Of a DNA stretch of 64,000 nt, positions 11,224 to 23,500 are shown one piece after another. This DNA comes from Mesorhabditis belari. Lineage: Eukaryota; Nematoda; Chromadorea; Rhabditida; Rhabditidae. A program made the position numbers and the translations under genes. The notes under the pieces were generated by a model. That model saw nothing but the letters and a program-made list of their open reading frames with translations, was not told the DNA's origin and did no database searches. The stretch lies in contig CAUEEP010000939.1 in assembly GCA_958450365.1 (NCBI GenBank), positions 868,001 through 932,000 on the forward strand. The letters run 5' to 3'. The stretch's first letter is position 1. Each line of letters starts with the position of its first letter.

Positions 11224-11744
11224 TTAGGTCGATGCATAAGTCTTTTCGTTCCTTTTCGTCTGCCGTTTCAAGCCAACAAATGCACCAATTAAACTACGGT
11301 TGATTTCATTAGAAAAACCAATTATTTTTCTGCAAAATAACATTAAAACGGGTTTAAAAATATTTAATGCCTGGATTTTCTTGAGAGTATGAAGTCGGGT
11401 AGTCAAAAAGGGCTAACTAGATGATGCGGTTTAGACACCTTAGCTAAAGAAAACCTATCTTCGTGTCAATAGATAAAAGATAGAGAAAAAAAACGTTTTA
11501 TATTTGGCCAAAATTTCAGAGAAATTCATTCAGCCAATTTTTCCGTAGAGTTTTTTATAGATTTTTACGAAAAAGGCGTTTTTCACTCTCGAATTTGCTT
11601 GAAAGTGAACCGAAATTCATTTAAAAAGATGCAAATTGAACAAAAAAACACTTTTTTTATAGAGCAAACTATAGATTAATTCGTGAATTTGTTACTTTTT
11701 AACAGAAGTACGAAAAAAACGAAAAGACTTATGCATCAACCTAA
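11224..11744. mobile_element. mariner-type MITE, 521 bp
   Basis: The ends TTAGGTCGATGCATAAGTCT and (reverse complement) TTAGGTTGATGCATAAGTCT are inverted repeats with one mismatch over about 27 bases, flanked by TA at 11222-11223 and 11745-11746. The interior segment starting near 11418 (GATGCGGTTTAGACACCTTA) recurs at 24055 and 63655. No transposase frame is intact. Confidence 0.85.
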
Positions 11745-11960
11745 TATTTTGGGACACCGTTTTGGAGCGCCGTTTGTTTGCCGTGATACCCCAAAAGATC
11801 TAGTCAGAAAAATCGGCCTCGTGGCGGTCGTCCCCTTGGCTCAGTCGGGAGCGTGCTTGGCTGCGGTGCAGTCTAGCGCCCATACGAGCCGGGTTCGACC
11901 CCTCGCAGCGCCAATCAATCATGGTTTTTTGACTTTTTCCTTTAAATATCATAACAAAGT
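11745..11960 (+). mobile_element. tRNA-derived SINE-like repeat, family B, copy 1
   Basis: The segment TTTTGGGACACCGTTTTGGA (about 11748-11813) precedes a tRNA-like part with A box TGGCTCAGTCGGGAGC and B box GGGTTCGACCCC, then a T-rich body. The same order occurs at 19469 and 54748. Confidence 0.65.
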
Positions 11961-11961
11961 A

Positions 11962-13312
11962 CACCGAGTCACGCCACGTGGTTAAATCTTTGAACTTTCA
12001 ATGAAATCATCAAACATTTATCAAAAGAAATTCTTCATTCAAGAAAGAGACCAAATCAAACAATAAATAAAAAATGTGATTCTTTTGAAAAGGATTTTAT
12101 TCAAAATGTTTATCCAATCTTTTCTTTGAAAAGCATTGTGTTTTTTGGCGGTTTTTCTTTTCCCAAAACGCCCTTTGACTTTTGACAGTAAATATTTGAA
12201 GATTTTGGCTTTATTTTTGGGATTTTAGGACTTGAATAAAGGCTTATAAGGATAAGATTTTTAGTAAAAAAGACTAGAGAGACTAAGAGAGACTGGTTTA
12301 TGTAAAAAAAGTGCTTTGAAGGCAAAGGCTCAACTTTGAGCCTTTTGCTGTTCTTTGAGATATACTTTGTGCTCAAATTTGAGCCTTTGCTGTTCTTTGA
12401 GATGTACTTTGTGCTTAAATTTCTCAATCCTTCTTTTCTGGTCCACTTAATTCTTTAATTTTCATTTGATTCTAAAGGTTTTCACTGTTTATTTGACTTT
12501 TAACAGATGGATCTTTTCAGCAAAAAGCTTAAAACAAGAGCTAAAACAAAAGCTAAAGCTTAAAACAAAAGCTAAAGCTTAAAGCTTAAAGATTACGATA
12601 GTTTTTCAAGGTTATACACTTTTTAAAACGCATTACTTTCTGTTGTTCTTTGAGATGGACTTTTTCGATCAAATTTGAACCTTTTGCTGTTCTTTGAGAT
12701 GTACTTTATGCTTAAATTTTGGTTCTTTTATTCAGGTGATAATTATTTCTAGCCAAAACACGGGAAAATGACTAAAGGTCGGTACAAATTAGAGATTTGT
12801 GCTGGGAAATACAATAAACGAACTCCACTAATCGCTTCCCCGACCCCGAAAACCCTTGGGTATAAACTTTTGGCTTTAGCTCTCATCTGAGCAATGTTTA
12901 CAGAACAAAAGAAATTCTGTAGAGAGAGGTGTTCTTTGGTCTTTGTACGGTCGCGTAATCGCTCGTCGTCTGGCGTAGGGCTTTTCCGTAAGAGGGGCTT
13001 TTTCCATTCGTCGTAATCAATCTGTCCCGTCAATCAATCAATCAATCGATCTGTTTCATCTTCAATTGAATAACTAGAATACAGGACTATGATAATATAT
13101 TGTAGAAAATGGTGGAAATTCCCATTTTGGTACCGACTCGTGGTCCATTTGGCGCAAAACTTCTGTCTCTACTGTTGTGGCGTTGGCCATTTTGATCTTC
13201 CCTGTGTCGACGCTCTTTTAACGCAAAATCATTAGAACAGGATCCGTGAAATGACCAATTTCTTTTTTTTGACTGATTTCCATCGCTAAGAAATTTGAGC
13301 AATCTTCGGTTA
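11962..13312. other. intergenic sequence without recognised gene
   Basis: A direct repeat of TTTGAGCCTTTTGCTGTTCTTTGAGATGTACTTTGTGCT-like units lies at 12330-12420 and again near 12640-12715. A segment at 12840-13030 is weakly similar to 39545-39720. No exon is supported. Confidence 0.45.
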
Positions 13313-13314
13313 TA

Positions 13315-13545
13315 CACTACTGGACAATAAAATATCATATTTGAAAAACGATCGTCACTTTCGCGCGTCTGTAACTCCCTTGTCTTTACCGTCTTTCTAA
13401 ATATTAATATTACCATTGTGTAGCCCTTGAAAAGGGCTTTCAGAAAATGCATAACACTAATAGTTTAAAATCAAAGACAATGGAGTTACAGACGCGCGAA
13501 AGTGACGATCGTTTTTCAAATATGATATTTCATTGTCCAGTAATG
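13315..13545. mobile_element. Tc1-like palindromic MITE, 231 bp
   Basis: Inverted repeats of about 70 bases begin CACTACTGGACAATAAAATA and are flanked by TA at 13313-13314 and 13546-13547. The arms are nearly identical, including CGATCGTCACTTTCGCGCGT, so the element can form a long hairpin. Confidence 0.9.
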
Positions 13546-13547
13546 TA

Positions 13548-14240
13548 GATACTCCCGCCATATCCTCTACAGGGTGTGGCAAAAATTCTGCCGTTTTAGA
13601 ATTCTCTCTAAAAGCTTCCTGGTTAAATTTGTTTCATCAGTTTTTATAGCCAAAAGATAGCCAATCTTTTACAGAATTTAAATCTTATTACAGTTTTTTA
13701 AATAAGTGCGCCAGAAGAGTCCAATTGTTTCACTTGATACTGAAATACTTCAAAAGTCTCTTGCTCTTTCTTCCCTTTCTTCACCGAATGCGTGTTCATT
13801 TCCATTTCAATGTCTAAATTTGTTTCATAGAAATTGATTCAGCGACAAAACAATGGCCTGTGTTTTGTTCAAAAATTGAACTCTTAGACATCTAGCATTT
13901 CATCAAAGTTAACACATAGACTCAATGTTGAGTCACGACTGTTTCTCGTGGATAATTGGACCAAATGAGCTTAAATTTTTACGAGATTATGTAATTTTGG
14001 ATCCTCTTTCCGAATTTGGCGTTAGTTTTATTAGGAAATTGTGTGATTTTTCGTAAAAAGCGGATTTTGTGCGTTCTTTTCGTGTTGCTCGTTGGTAAAA
14101 ACGGCTTCGGCGCACTGCCACGGATATTTTGAGACTTGCGTAATTAAACTAGCTTCAAAAAAATCGCGTTTTTCTATAATAACCAATAATTTTTGAAGGC
14201 TGAAAACAATTCTAAAGAAAATTCTGACCCGAGAACATAT
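13548..14240. other. intergenic sequence, with a lone Tc1/mariner-like end
   Basis: TACAGGGTGTGGCAAAAATT at 13569 resembles the start of a Tc1/mariner terminal repeat, but no matching right end is seen. Otherwise nothing recognised. Confidence 0.4.
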
Positions 14241-14241
14241 A

Positions 14242-14932
14242 TTAGGTTGGTGAATTGAAAACTGCGGGAATTTGAACTAAAATTTATTCAACATAAAACC
14301 TATTATTCATTCCAAAGAATTTCCATTATTATTGACGACTTCTGCCCATTTTACAGGCAATTTGCGGATTCCTTTTTGGATTTTTAGTAGGATTTTGGTT
14401 TGTGTGTGAGACAAGTGTGAGACTCAGAAATGGAGGACTGGAGACTCAAAAATGGAGGAATGTCCCAATTTGAGCACTTTCTTCAAAAGAAGTCCGATTT
14501 TGGTGTCAATAGAAAAGTTGTAGAGAATCAAAAATTAGGCTTAGAGCCAAATTTCCAAAAAGATACACTTAGTAGTTTCGCTTAAAATGCAAGTTTTGTG
14601 AAAATTCGTAAATTTGGCATTTCTTGAAAACCAAAATGGAAAATGAAATATTGGTCAAAATAGGACTGGAAAAATGCCCGTACAGTAAGGCAGACAGAAA
14701 GACAGACAGATACCGTAACCCCCACCCGCTCCCATCCCCCTCCTTTTCCGTCATTTCATTTGTGAAAATTCGTAAATTTGGCGTTTCTTGAATCGTTCTG
14801 AAAATTTGGAGATAAGCTTCATTTTTGATTCTCTACAACTTTTCCATTGACACCAAAATGGGTTTCTTTTGAAGAAAGTGCTCAAACTGTCACATATGAC
14901 AATAGCCCGCAGTTTTCAATTCACCAACCCAA
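14242..14932. mobile_element. mariner-type MITE, 691 bp, with subterminal inverted repeats
   Basis: The left end TTAGGTTGGTGAATTGAAAA and right end (reverse complement TTGGGTTGGTGAATTGAAAA) match except one base over 27 bases, flanked by TA at 14240-14241 and 14933-14934. A second inverted pair of about 75 bases lies inside (about 14460-14535 and 14812-14888), containing GAGCACTTTCTTCAAAAGAA. The core includes GGCAGACAGAAAGACAGACA. No transposase is present. A left-truncated copy is at 30385-30697. Confidence 0.85.
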
Positions 14933-14934
14933 TA

Positions 14935-16085
14935 AATTAAAAATAATAATTAATAATTAATAATTAAAAAAGTAATTAAACAAATTGGGTTTAATTTCAT
15001 TTTACTTTAAATCAATTTAAAGGAATTCTCTCTTGAAATAATAAAATTCTGACGACAGATGCCTTTCGGACCGTCCACCGTACACTTTGCCTTTCAGACG
15101 TTTCCGCGCCAAACGTCGGAAACTACCGTAACCCGACGCAATAAAAGGACCCCGCCACAAAGAATTTTTCAGTCTTTCGTCGTGTTTTATTTTTTCAGTC
15201 TTTTTTTTTCCATTGACACCAAAATGGATTTCTTTTGAAGAAAGGCTCTTTCATTTCATTTCCTGGTATCATTCCTTATATCGTTTCCTTTTTTCAATAA
15301 ACACTCCAAATTCTTGTCATCTCTAGTTTTGTCTTTTAATTTCTTTCCGGACAAAAAAAGCGTGGTAGACACGTTTTCTTTTTGAACGAATTGAGCCGGT
15401 AAGCAGTAGCAAATCTTTTCTTTTGCTTTTTAGGAAAAAGATTTTATCAGTTCACAAAACGTTTGCCTTTCTTCGATCGGAATTTTCGAAGTCTCCTTTT
15501 TTCTTTTTTTCTTTTTTCCGATTTGACCATTTTTTCGTTTCTTTTCGTTTCTTTGTCCAGATTTTGGGGATTAATTTTGCCTTGTCGAACTTTTAAGCAT
15601 TGTAAAAGCTTAACTTTCTATAGAATTTCTATCAAAAATCGAGCCAAAATTAAGCTAAAAATAGGGATTTTCTCTTGGGCATAACACTTCCGTTTTTTTT
15701 CCAAACGTTTTTTAAAAATAATACCGCCAAGCAATAAAATTTCTATTTGAACTATTAAAAAGCTTGATTTTTTCTCTACAAAATGGCTTTTGAGAAATTT
15801 TTAGAAGTTGTTGTTTTTATGGGTTTTCAAAGCCGCAAAGGCGAGCACCCCAAAACTGCTCCGATGCCGAGGTCGCAATTTGGAGACTTTTGGACACTTT
15901 CTTCAATAAAAACCTATTTTTGTATAAAAGTAAAAAAGTTTGAGCTCATTTGATTGCATAAGTCTGTAAAATTTGAAAACGATCCGTTCAGCGATTTTCT
16001 TTAAAACAGCAATTGAATTTTACACGCAAAAATTGGCTTTTACTGAGTTGCGGCGAGCTTTAAGCTTTCTCTTAAAAGCCATTTT
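14935..16085. other. AT-rich intergenic sequence with a MITE fragment
   Basis: A 45-base piece at about 15205-15250 (CCATTGACACCAAAATGG) is a fragment of the 14242-14932 element. Open frames here show no domain. Confidence 0.5.
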
Positions 16086-16174
16086 GTAGAGAAATTATAG
16101 ATCTTTTCAATAGTTTAGTGTTTTTAATAATTTAATAGTTTTAACAGTTTACAAATTTGGTAAAGAATTCTGGC

Positions 16175-16318
16175 TCTTTTCCTGAATCGTGGTCTTTTCA
16201 AAGTTCCGTGGTCTTTTCAAAGTTTCCTGGTCTTTCCAAAGTTTCGTGGTCTTTTGAGAGTTTCCTGGTCTTTCCAAAGTTTCATCGTCTTTTGAAAGTT
16301 TCGTGGTCTTTTGCAATT
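16175..16318. repeat. minisatellite, left arm (ggtcttttcaaagtttcgt)n
   Basis: About seven units of 17-20 bases, the reverse complement of the array at 16985-17282. Confidence 0.9.
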
Positions 16319-16984
16319 TTTTGTTTTTATAACCAAAAAGACTTTTGAAATCGTTTTAACGTATTTTATTAAGTTCCACATGCACATTTAATCAGAATTT
16401 AAAGAACAATCATAAAAACAACAATTTTAGCATCCCAGCAAAATGCAAGGTTTGGCACGCCTTGCGTTTCTTTGGTAACGCAATTGTTTTTGAAGCTGGC
16501 CTTCACATACAGTCAGACAAACATCCTTGCCTTGATGATATTCTGTTGAGGCCGCGAGAAATTCTGTACGATGTCGCCCAACGTCGGTCCCCGGCACAAA
16601 CGAGAGGCTTGCTCTTTTTGAGTGGATGTTTGCCGTAAGATGTTTCCAGCCATCAAGTTACAAGTCCGGCATCTTTTATTGGCATCTTGTTTGATGTTTC
16701 TTGGTGCCTCTTCAACTCGAGCCCATAGAGGTAGAACGACATCGTTATCAGACTCAGCATCCATCTCGTCACCAGTGTTTGCATCATTGCCAGTAGTTTC
16801 TTTTAGTGGTCACGGTGATTGGTGGTGGCTCGACCGCTTTCAACATTTGTTGGTTCGCATGGAGGCTCCTTCCCTAGGATTTTTCTTTAAATTCTGATCA
16901 AATAAACTGGTGCATGTGGAACTTAATAAAATACGTTAAAACAATTTCAAAAGTCTTTTTGGTTAAAGAAAACAAAAAAATGGA

Positions 16985-17282
16985 AAAGACCACGGAACTT
17001 TTAAAAGACCACGGAACTTTTAAAAGACCACGGAACTTTGAAAAGACCACGGAACTTTTAAAAGACCACGGAACTTTGAAAAGACCAGGAAACTTTGAAA
17101 AGACCACGGAACTTTTAAAGGACCACGGAACTTTGAAAAGACCACGGAACTTTTAAAGGACCACGGAACTTTGAAAGGACCACGAAACTTTTAAAAGACC
17201 ACGGAACTTTTAAAAGACCCCGAAACTTTGAAAAGACCCCGAAACTTTCAAAAGACCACGGAACTTTTAAAAGACCACAATT
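16985..17282. repeat. minisatellite, right arm (aaaagaccacggaactttt)n
   Basis: About sixteen units, 17-20 bases long. It is open in several frames on both strands only because the unit lacks stop codons. Confidence 0.93.
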
Positions 17283-17540
17283 CAAAGAAAGATACACGAT
17301 TTTATTAGTTTAGGGTTTTTAATAGTTTAATAGCTTAATAGTTTAATAGTTTACAAATTTAGTAAAGAATTCTTTTCAATGGAAAGAAAAATTTGAAAAA
17401 AATTATTTCACTGAAAATTTGTCCGCTATTTTTATCGCCAAATTTTTCCGATAACTCATTTTTTTTCTGCCGATTCTTCTGATTCAAAATGGGCTGACAC
17501 ATTCCGAAATTTTTATTGCTTTGAAATTAGTTTTAAAGTT

Positions 17541-17549
17541 TTCTTTCAG
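17541..17549 (+). promoter_or_regulatory. probable spliced-leader trans-splice acceptor of the CLN3 gene
   Basis: TTCTTTCAG ends 13 bases before the first ATG (17563-17565). It has the form of a nematode 3' splice site, and I find no upstream exon with matching phase, so spliced-leader addition is the simplest reading. This is inference. Confidence 0.55.
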
Positions 17550-17562
17550 CACCGTTCATCGA

Positions 17563-20500
17563 ATGACAGTGAATTGGAAATCGGCGACGATTTGGAGGAA
17601 TGTAGTCGCTTTTTGGTGAGAAAATTTTGAGGAAGTTTGAGGGAAGCATTGGAAATTTGGGAATTTGGGAACTTTAGGCTTTCTATAGGCGTTCTATAGA
17701 ATAAAGGCTTTCTATAGAATAAAGGCTTTCTATAGAATAAAGGCTTTCTATAGAATAAAGGCTTTCTATAGGCTTTCTATAGAAAGCCTAAAGAGTACCG
17801 AAGCTATTCTAAATACCTAAAACTATCGTAAAAAGTAAGAATCTTTAATCGAAATGGTTTAGAAATGAATTTTTGTGGAAAAAAAACTCGGAAATCCCTT
17901 CTTTTCTGGGTTTTTTAAGTGAAAAATTGAGTTCTCTGGTTAACTAAATATCTGTAATCCTTTTTATTTAAGTTATAAGCTCACAAAAAATCAAATATTT
18001 ACAAGTTAAACCAATTTTGGTTCAAGCTTCGATCGTTTACTTTGTTTCCAGGCCCAGATTTCGTTGTTTTTAGGAAAATCGCTAAAACTTTGCCCTATAC
18101 GTTCCTAGGCATAAACGGATGTGGACTAGAATTTGGGTTAAGTTAAAGAGAGTGAATCCTTTTGATATCCCGCCATCTCTAACACCCCGACAACCCTAAC
18201 TCCTCCAACTCAACTCCTCCAACGTATTAGAGGGGAGTCCCTGTGAAATGACCGACCTGTACTGCAGTTGCATAGACCCGGAAGATACATATCTTTATTT
18301 ACAGTAATACAATAAGATTAATAGATTAGAAATGAGTGTAAGGGGAAGGGGGGACTCCAAATGAGAGTCTCTTGTCCCACTTGAGTCCCTTGAGTCCACT
18401 TGTCCTCCTAGGCAGTCCCAAGGACCGCCCCTTCTCGGCAATAAAAGGGATAAGCACAGGGGAGGACACATTTGCATAAGAATAGACAAATCATTCAAAA
18501 ATAACAATAGTAACTAAAATATCAGTTTGGCTCGGAGCTGACAGCCCAGAAACGTCCAAACAAAAGAAAAAAGAAAAAAATTTATGAAGCTTCAAAGTTC
18601 TCTTTCGAACAAAAATTTTGTTTTTGCTCTAATTTTTTTCTTTTTATCCAATCTTTCTAATTTCAAAAATTTAACATAATTATCAATGATTCTGCGTTGA
18701 ATGTTACTAAATACTTGATGGTTGGACGCTCCTAGACCCACTCATTCATAATCGGCTACGGGGGTCCCGCCGATTTTAAATGAAACGTTGTAGCGCCGGC
18801 AATTTTTAACCTAAACTCACAAATTTGATACCAATCGACGCAGAATTCAATTCGCTACAAGATGATATAATATTGTCCTCATACATGAAAGAGTTGCTCT
18901 ACTAGAAAGATTTGACAAAAAATTTCATTCATAATCGGCTACGACGCATAAACTGAATCCAGTTTCTTGACAGTTTCTTGACAACAATCCTTGAAGAATT
19001 CCTTGCTCATTTCAATAATCCACCGATACTTGATAGATTGCAATTGCTAGCTTTCAGGATATTCGGTCTTTGCAACAATTATGGTTACGTGATTATGCTG
19101 AGTGCCGCTGATGATATCATTCATAAACAACAAGGAGACGAGGATTCGAAAAAGAACACAACGTGCATTGTGAGTGCAAAGTTTTAAGAAAAACTTTACT
19201 TTACCACTCCTTTATCAGCTTATCAGCCGCTCAGCTTATCAGCCGCTCAGCTTATCAGCCGCTCAGCTTATCAGCCGCTCAGCTTATCAACCGCTCAGCT
19301 TATCAGCCGCTCAGCTTATCAGCCGCTCAGCTTATCAGCCGCTCAGCTTATCAGCCGCTCAGCTTATCAGCCGCTCAGCTTATCAGCCGCTCAGCTTATC
19401 AGCCGCTCAGCTTATCAGCCGCTCAGCTTATCAGCCGCTCAGCTTATCAGCCGCTCAGCTTATCAGAGAAGCGCGCTCCCGACTGCGCCACGGCGACAAG
19501 AAAGAAGAGGGCGTTTTTTTCTGGCTAGATCTTTTGGGACGCCGTTTTGTCGCCCTGACGCCCCAAAATAGCGCCCCAAAAGATTTAGCCAGAAAAAACG
19601 CCTTCCGCGTTCTTGGCACCATGGCGCAGTCGGGAGCATGCTCGTTTATAGAGCACACGATCCGGGTTCGACCCCCGTCCCACTAAATTTTGATTTTTTG
19701 AAATTTTTTATTATAAATAGCATACTATATTAGATTCTAAAGTTTTCTAAAGAAGCTTTAGCTTTATTGGTCCAAAGCCGGCTGAGAAATACGGACAGAC
19801 AATGCTATGTTACGTCCGAATCCGAACTAACCTTTTTAGGCGTCCAAATCCAAACTAATTTAATAATTTTTACTAGATTTTACTATTTCTAACTTTAATT
19901 TAAGGATCTCTAAGACTTGCTCTACAAAATGACACGAAAATCATCAAAATTGGCTCACTAGTTTTGGAGATACAGGCATGCAAAGTGCAATCAAGGGTTT
20001 AGTTCGGATTCGGACGTAAAATATGTAGTCTATAGTAGTCAACAGTAGTCTACAGTAGTCTACAATAGTCTACCTTAGTCTACAGTAGTCTACAGTAGTC
20101 TACAGTAGTCATGCAAAGTGGCGAGGTTCGGATGGACGTATTATATTGTAGAAACGATTGTTTAACATAATCCTGGATAGATTTTCAATTTACAATCAGC
20201 AATATTACAGGCAGATCTCGGTACACGAGCGTGCGATGGTCGACAATCGACTGGCGGTGTTCTCTTGGCCGATATCTTGCCATCGCTCATCGTCAAGGCG
20301 CTTGTCCCGTTCATGTTGAGTCGAATCCCATACGGGTTTGTTGATCTCAAAATAGACTCTAAAATTGTATCAATCCAAAAAAAAACACTTCTCCTTTAGT
20401 TTAAATCATTGACAAAACTAATGATAAAAGCATAGTAGAAAGATTATTTTCAGCTTCCGCCACGTACTCGTTATTGGACTCCAAACTGCCTCATATCTCG

Positions 20501-23500
20501 TGGTTGCTTACTCAAAATCGTACACAATTTCGTTATTGGGTGAGTCAAAGAAAAATGTTGACTTTGGCTGAAAAAATGGCTGAGCTGTCCACAAAAACAA
20601 CAAAATCTCAGAATCAAAAGCGAAACACGTTTTAGAAAACGGATTAGTTGTTTAGTTTAGTTGAAAGGAACAGAAAGGCACAGTCGAATTGTACACCGAA
20701 TTGTACACGAATGGTACACTATTGTACTTACAATAGCTATTTCCAGGAGTTGTGCTGGCTTCAATGGGTTCTGGAATTGGTGAGACAACATATCTCTCAT
20801 TGTCTTCACATTTCCCGCGAACGATCATCTCAGCCTGGTCATCCGGCACAGGAGGAGCTGGGGTTGTTGGTGAGTTTGATGCTAAGACTACTTTAAGACT
20901 GCTAAGACTGCTAAGACTCACACAATATGGCTTACTTTTCATCAGCTATTGATCTCACTCACTGACCTACTTAAGTCGTGACAAAGCCAAGCATCACTAC
21001 CATCTCTACTATGTCTACAGCTATGTTAACTGTAGAGCAAGCTGTAGACCAAGCTGTAGACAGCTATGTTAGCTGTAGACTTGAAATTAGGTAACCGGAA
21101 ACATTCTGGGATGGAGAATGTGAACCAGTTCGTTTTTAAGCAACTTCAAAGCCAATACAGTTATCACAAAACTCTCTAAAAACTTGGGCAATTAAACCAA
21201 ATGAAATATTCAAAAATGAAGAAGTTTTCTTTAAAATCTAATAACGGATTCGAATTCCTTGACCCCGAAAACCCTCTGGTGCAAATTTTTAGCCCAACAA
21301 CATAAGGCTTAGGCCAACAACCGACGGCTTAGGCCAACAACCTACGGCTTAGCTCAACAACATACGGCTTAGGCAATAACCTACGGCTTAGGCCAACAAC
21401 ATACGGCTTAGCTCAACAACATACGGCTTAGGCCAACAACATACGGTTTAGCCCAACAACCCACGGCTTAGGCCAACAAGATCAAAAAATCGACATACGG
21501 CTTAGGCTTAGGGCCGTATCGCTTGCGAATTTGTTAAAAAGAAGAATAAAAGAATAGAAATGAATATTTTGCGAAGCTTAAACTCTCTTGGTACCTGAAA
21601 ATATAGAATTCCAGGTTCTTTCGCCTATGCTGCCCTCACTGAGCCTCATCTCGGGAATCTCTCGCCGAAAAGTGCGCTACTAGTGATGTTGGTGGGTTAT
21701 ATTGATGATTAGAAGTGAATATTTGATTGATTTGATTGATTTGATAGTGAATTTGATACAAAATCTTGCACTCTTCATTTCATTTCGAAATTTTCTTTGT
21801 AGATCGAAGCAAATCGCGTAATCGAACTTTGTCATTTTTGTCATTTTTGAACATTCGGCTTCTTGCTAATGAAAAACCTTCAAAACAAAGCTTTTCAGAA
21901 ACTTTTAGAAGCCATTTTCAAGAGAAATGAAAAGAGAAATTGGGTTATTTAATGAAAAAAGCTGGATTTCATTTGGTGAACTTATTCAATTAGAAAATGA
22001 ATGAAAGAAATGAAATTTGGATGAATAGATGGATGAATAGATGAAAGACTTCTAATAGATGAATTTAGGTAATCCCTGTGATCTTCGCAGTCGCTTATTG
22101 GATACTTCTCGAGTTCCCGTCAACCGTTTACAGTCCCGGATATAATCCGTCAACGTGGCTGATCCCAGAGGTACCTATTAACCGAAAGTACTAGTACAGG
22201 GTGCGCCAAAAGTTCCCGTACTTGTATTTTCTGCATTTTTGGTAATTTTAGATAAAAGATACAATTTTAGAAGTAAGAAATTCGAATTCCTCGCGAAAAA
22301 CTGATTTAGAAAACGTTTCTGGTTAATTTATAAGTGCAAGTGACAAGTGATTGAGAAGAGGGTCCGCCCAGGGGCGCTTTGGTCGCAGGGTCCGCCCAGG
22401 GGCGCTTTGGTCGCAGGGTCCGCCCAGGGGCGCTTTGGTCGCAGGGTCCGCCCAGGGGCGCTTTGGTCGCACAGTTACAGGGCACAGTTACAGGGCACAG
22501 TTACAGGGCACAGTTACAGGGCACAGTTACAGGGCACAGTTACAGGGCACAGTTACAGGGCACAGTTACAGGGCACAGTACAGGGCACAGTTACAGGGCA
22601 CAGTTACAGGGCACAGTTACAGGGCACAGTTACAGGGCACAGTTACAGGGCACAGTTACAGGGCACAGTTACAGGGCACAGTTACAGGGCACAGTTACAG
22701 GGCACAGTTACAGCGCACAGTTACAGCGCACAGTTACAGCGCACAGTTACAGCGCACAGTTACAGCGCACAGTTACAGCGCACAGTTACAGCGCACAGTT
22801 ACAGCGCACAGTTACAGCGCACAGTTACAGCGCACAGTTACAGCGCACAGTTACAGCGCACAGTTACAGCGCACAGTTACAGCGCACAGTTACAGCGCAC
22901 AGTTACAGCGCACAGTTACAGCGCACAGTTACAGCGCACAGTTACAGCGCACAGTTACAGCGCACAGTTACAGCGCACAGTTACAGCGCACAGTTACAGC
23001 GCACAGTTACAGCGCACAGTTACAGCGCACAGTTACAGCGCACAGTTACAGCGCACAGTTACAGCGCACAGTTACAGCGCACAGTTACAGCGCACAGTTA
23101 CAGCGCACAGTTACAGCGCACAGTTACAGCGCACAGTTACAGCGCACAGTTATCCTAAAATCATTATCCTAAAATCATTATCCTAAAAATATCATTCAAA
23201 ATAATTAAGAGTTGGGATCATTTCATGGGAAAACTTTGTTTTTACAATAATTTTTCTTTTGTGAAAAAGCCACTGCCCTGTGAAAAGCCCTTTCTAAAGC
23301 ATTCAATTACTGTGTACGGTAGTACTGTAGTTTCCTGTAGTACTATACTAGCCTGTTGTAGTGGAATACTGTGCTGCATACAGTAGTTTGTCTATTAGAA
23401 CCTAGTAGACCAAATATTTCGAAGCATTTAGTAGACACCTCATCGATGAAAGAATGTCGATTAGAATGCGAGTTTTCTTTGCAAAACTTTGTTTTCTTTT

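Larger units (their letters stand above)
16088..17375. mobile_element. composite inverted-repeat element with minisatellite arms
   Basis: The outer 65-base segments (about 16110-16172 and 17305-17373, both ending TTTGGTAAAGAATTC or TTTAGTAAAGAATTC) are direct repeats. Inside them, 16320-16400 and 16912-16980 are inverted copies (AACCAAAAAGACTTTTGAAA and complement), each joined to an array of the same 17-20-base unit (GGTCTTTTCAAAGTTTCG) in opposite orientation. The 510-base core has a short - strand open frame (16764-16513) with a C-x2-C and later C-R-G pattern that faintly recalls piggyBac C-terminal cysteine motifs; I do not rely on this. Confidence 0.55.

Noticed and set aside
16513..16764. 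- strand frame as a piggyBac-like transposase end
   Set aside because: Only one C-x2-C and a few residues recall the motif; too weak without a profile search, so noted only within the composite element.
22347..23186. Three overlapping long + strand open frames (260-280 residues)
   Set aside because: They are all translations of the 13-base tandem array. A unit without stop codons and with length not divisible by three opens every frame. No domain, splice or codon pattern supports a gene.
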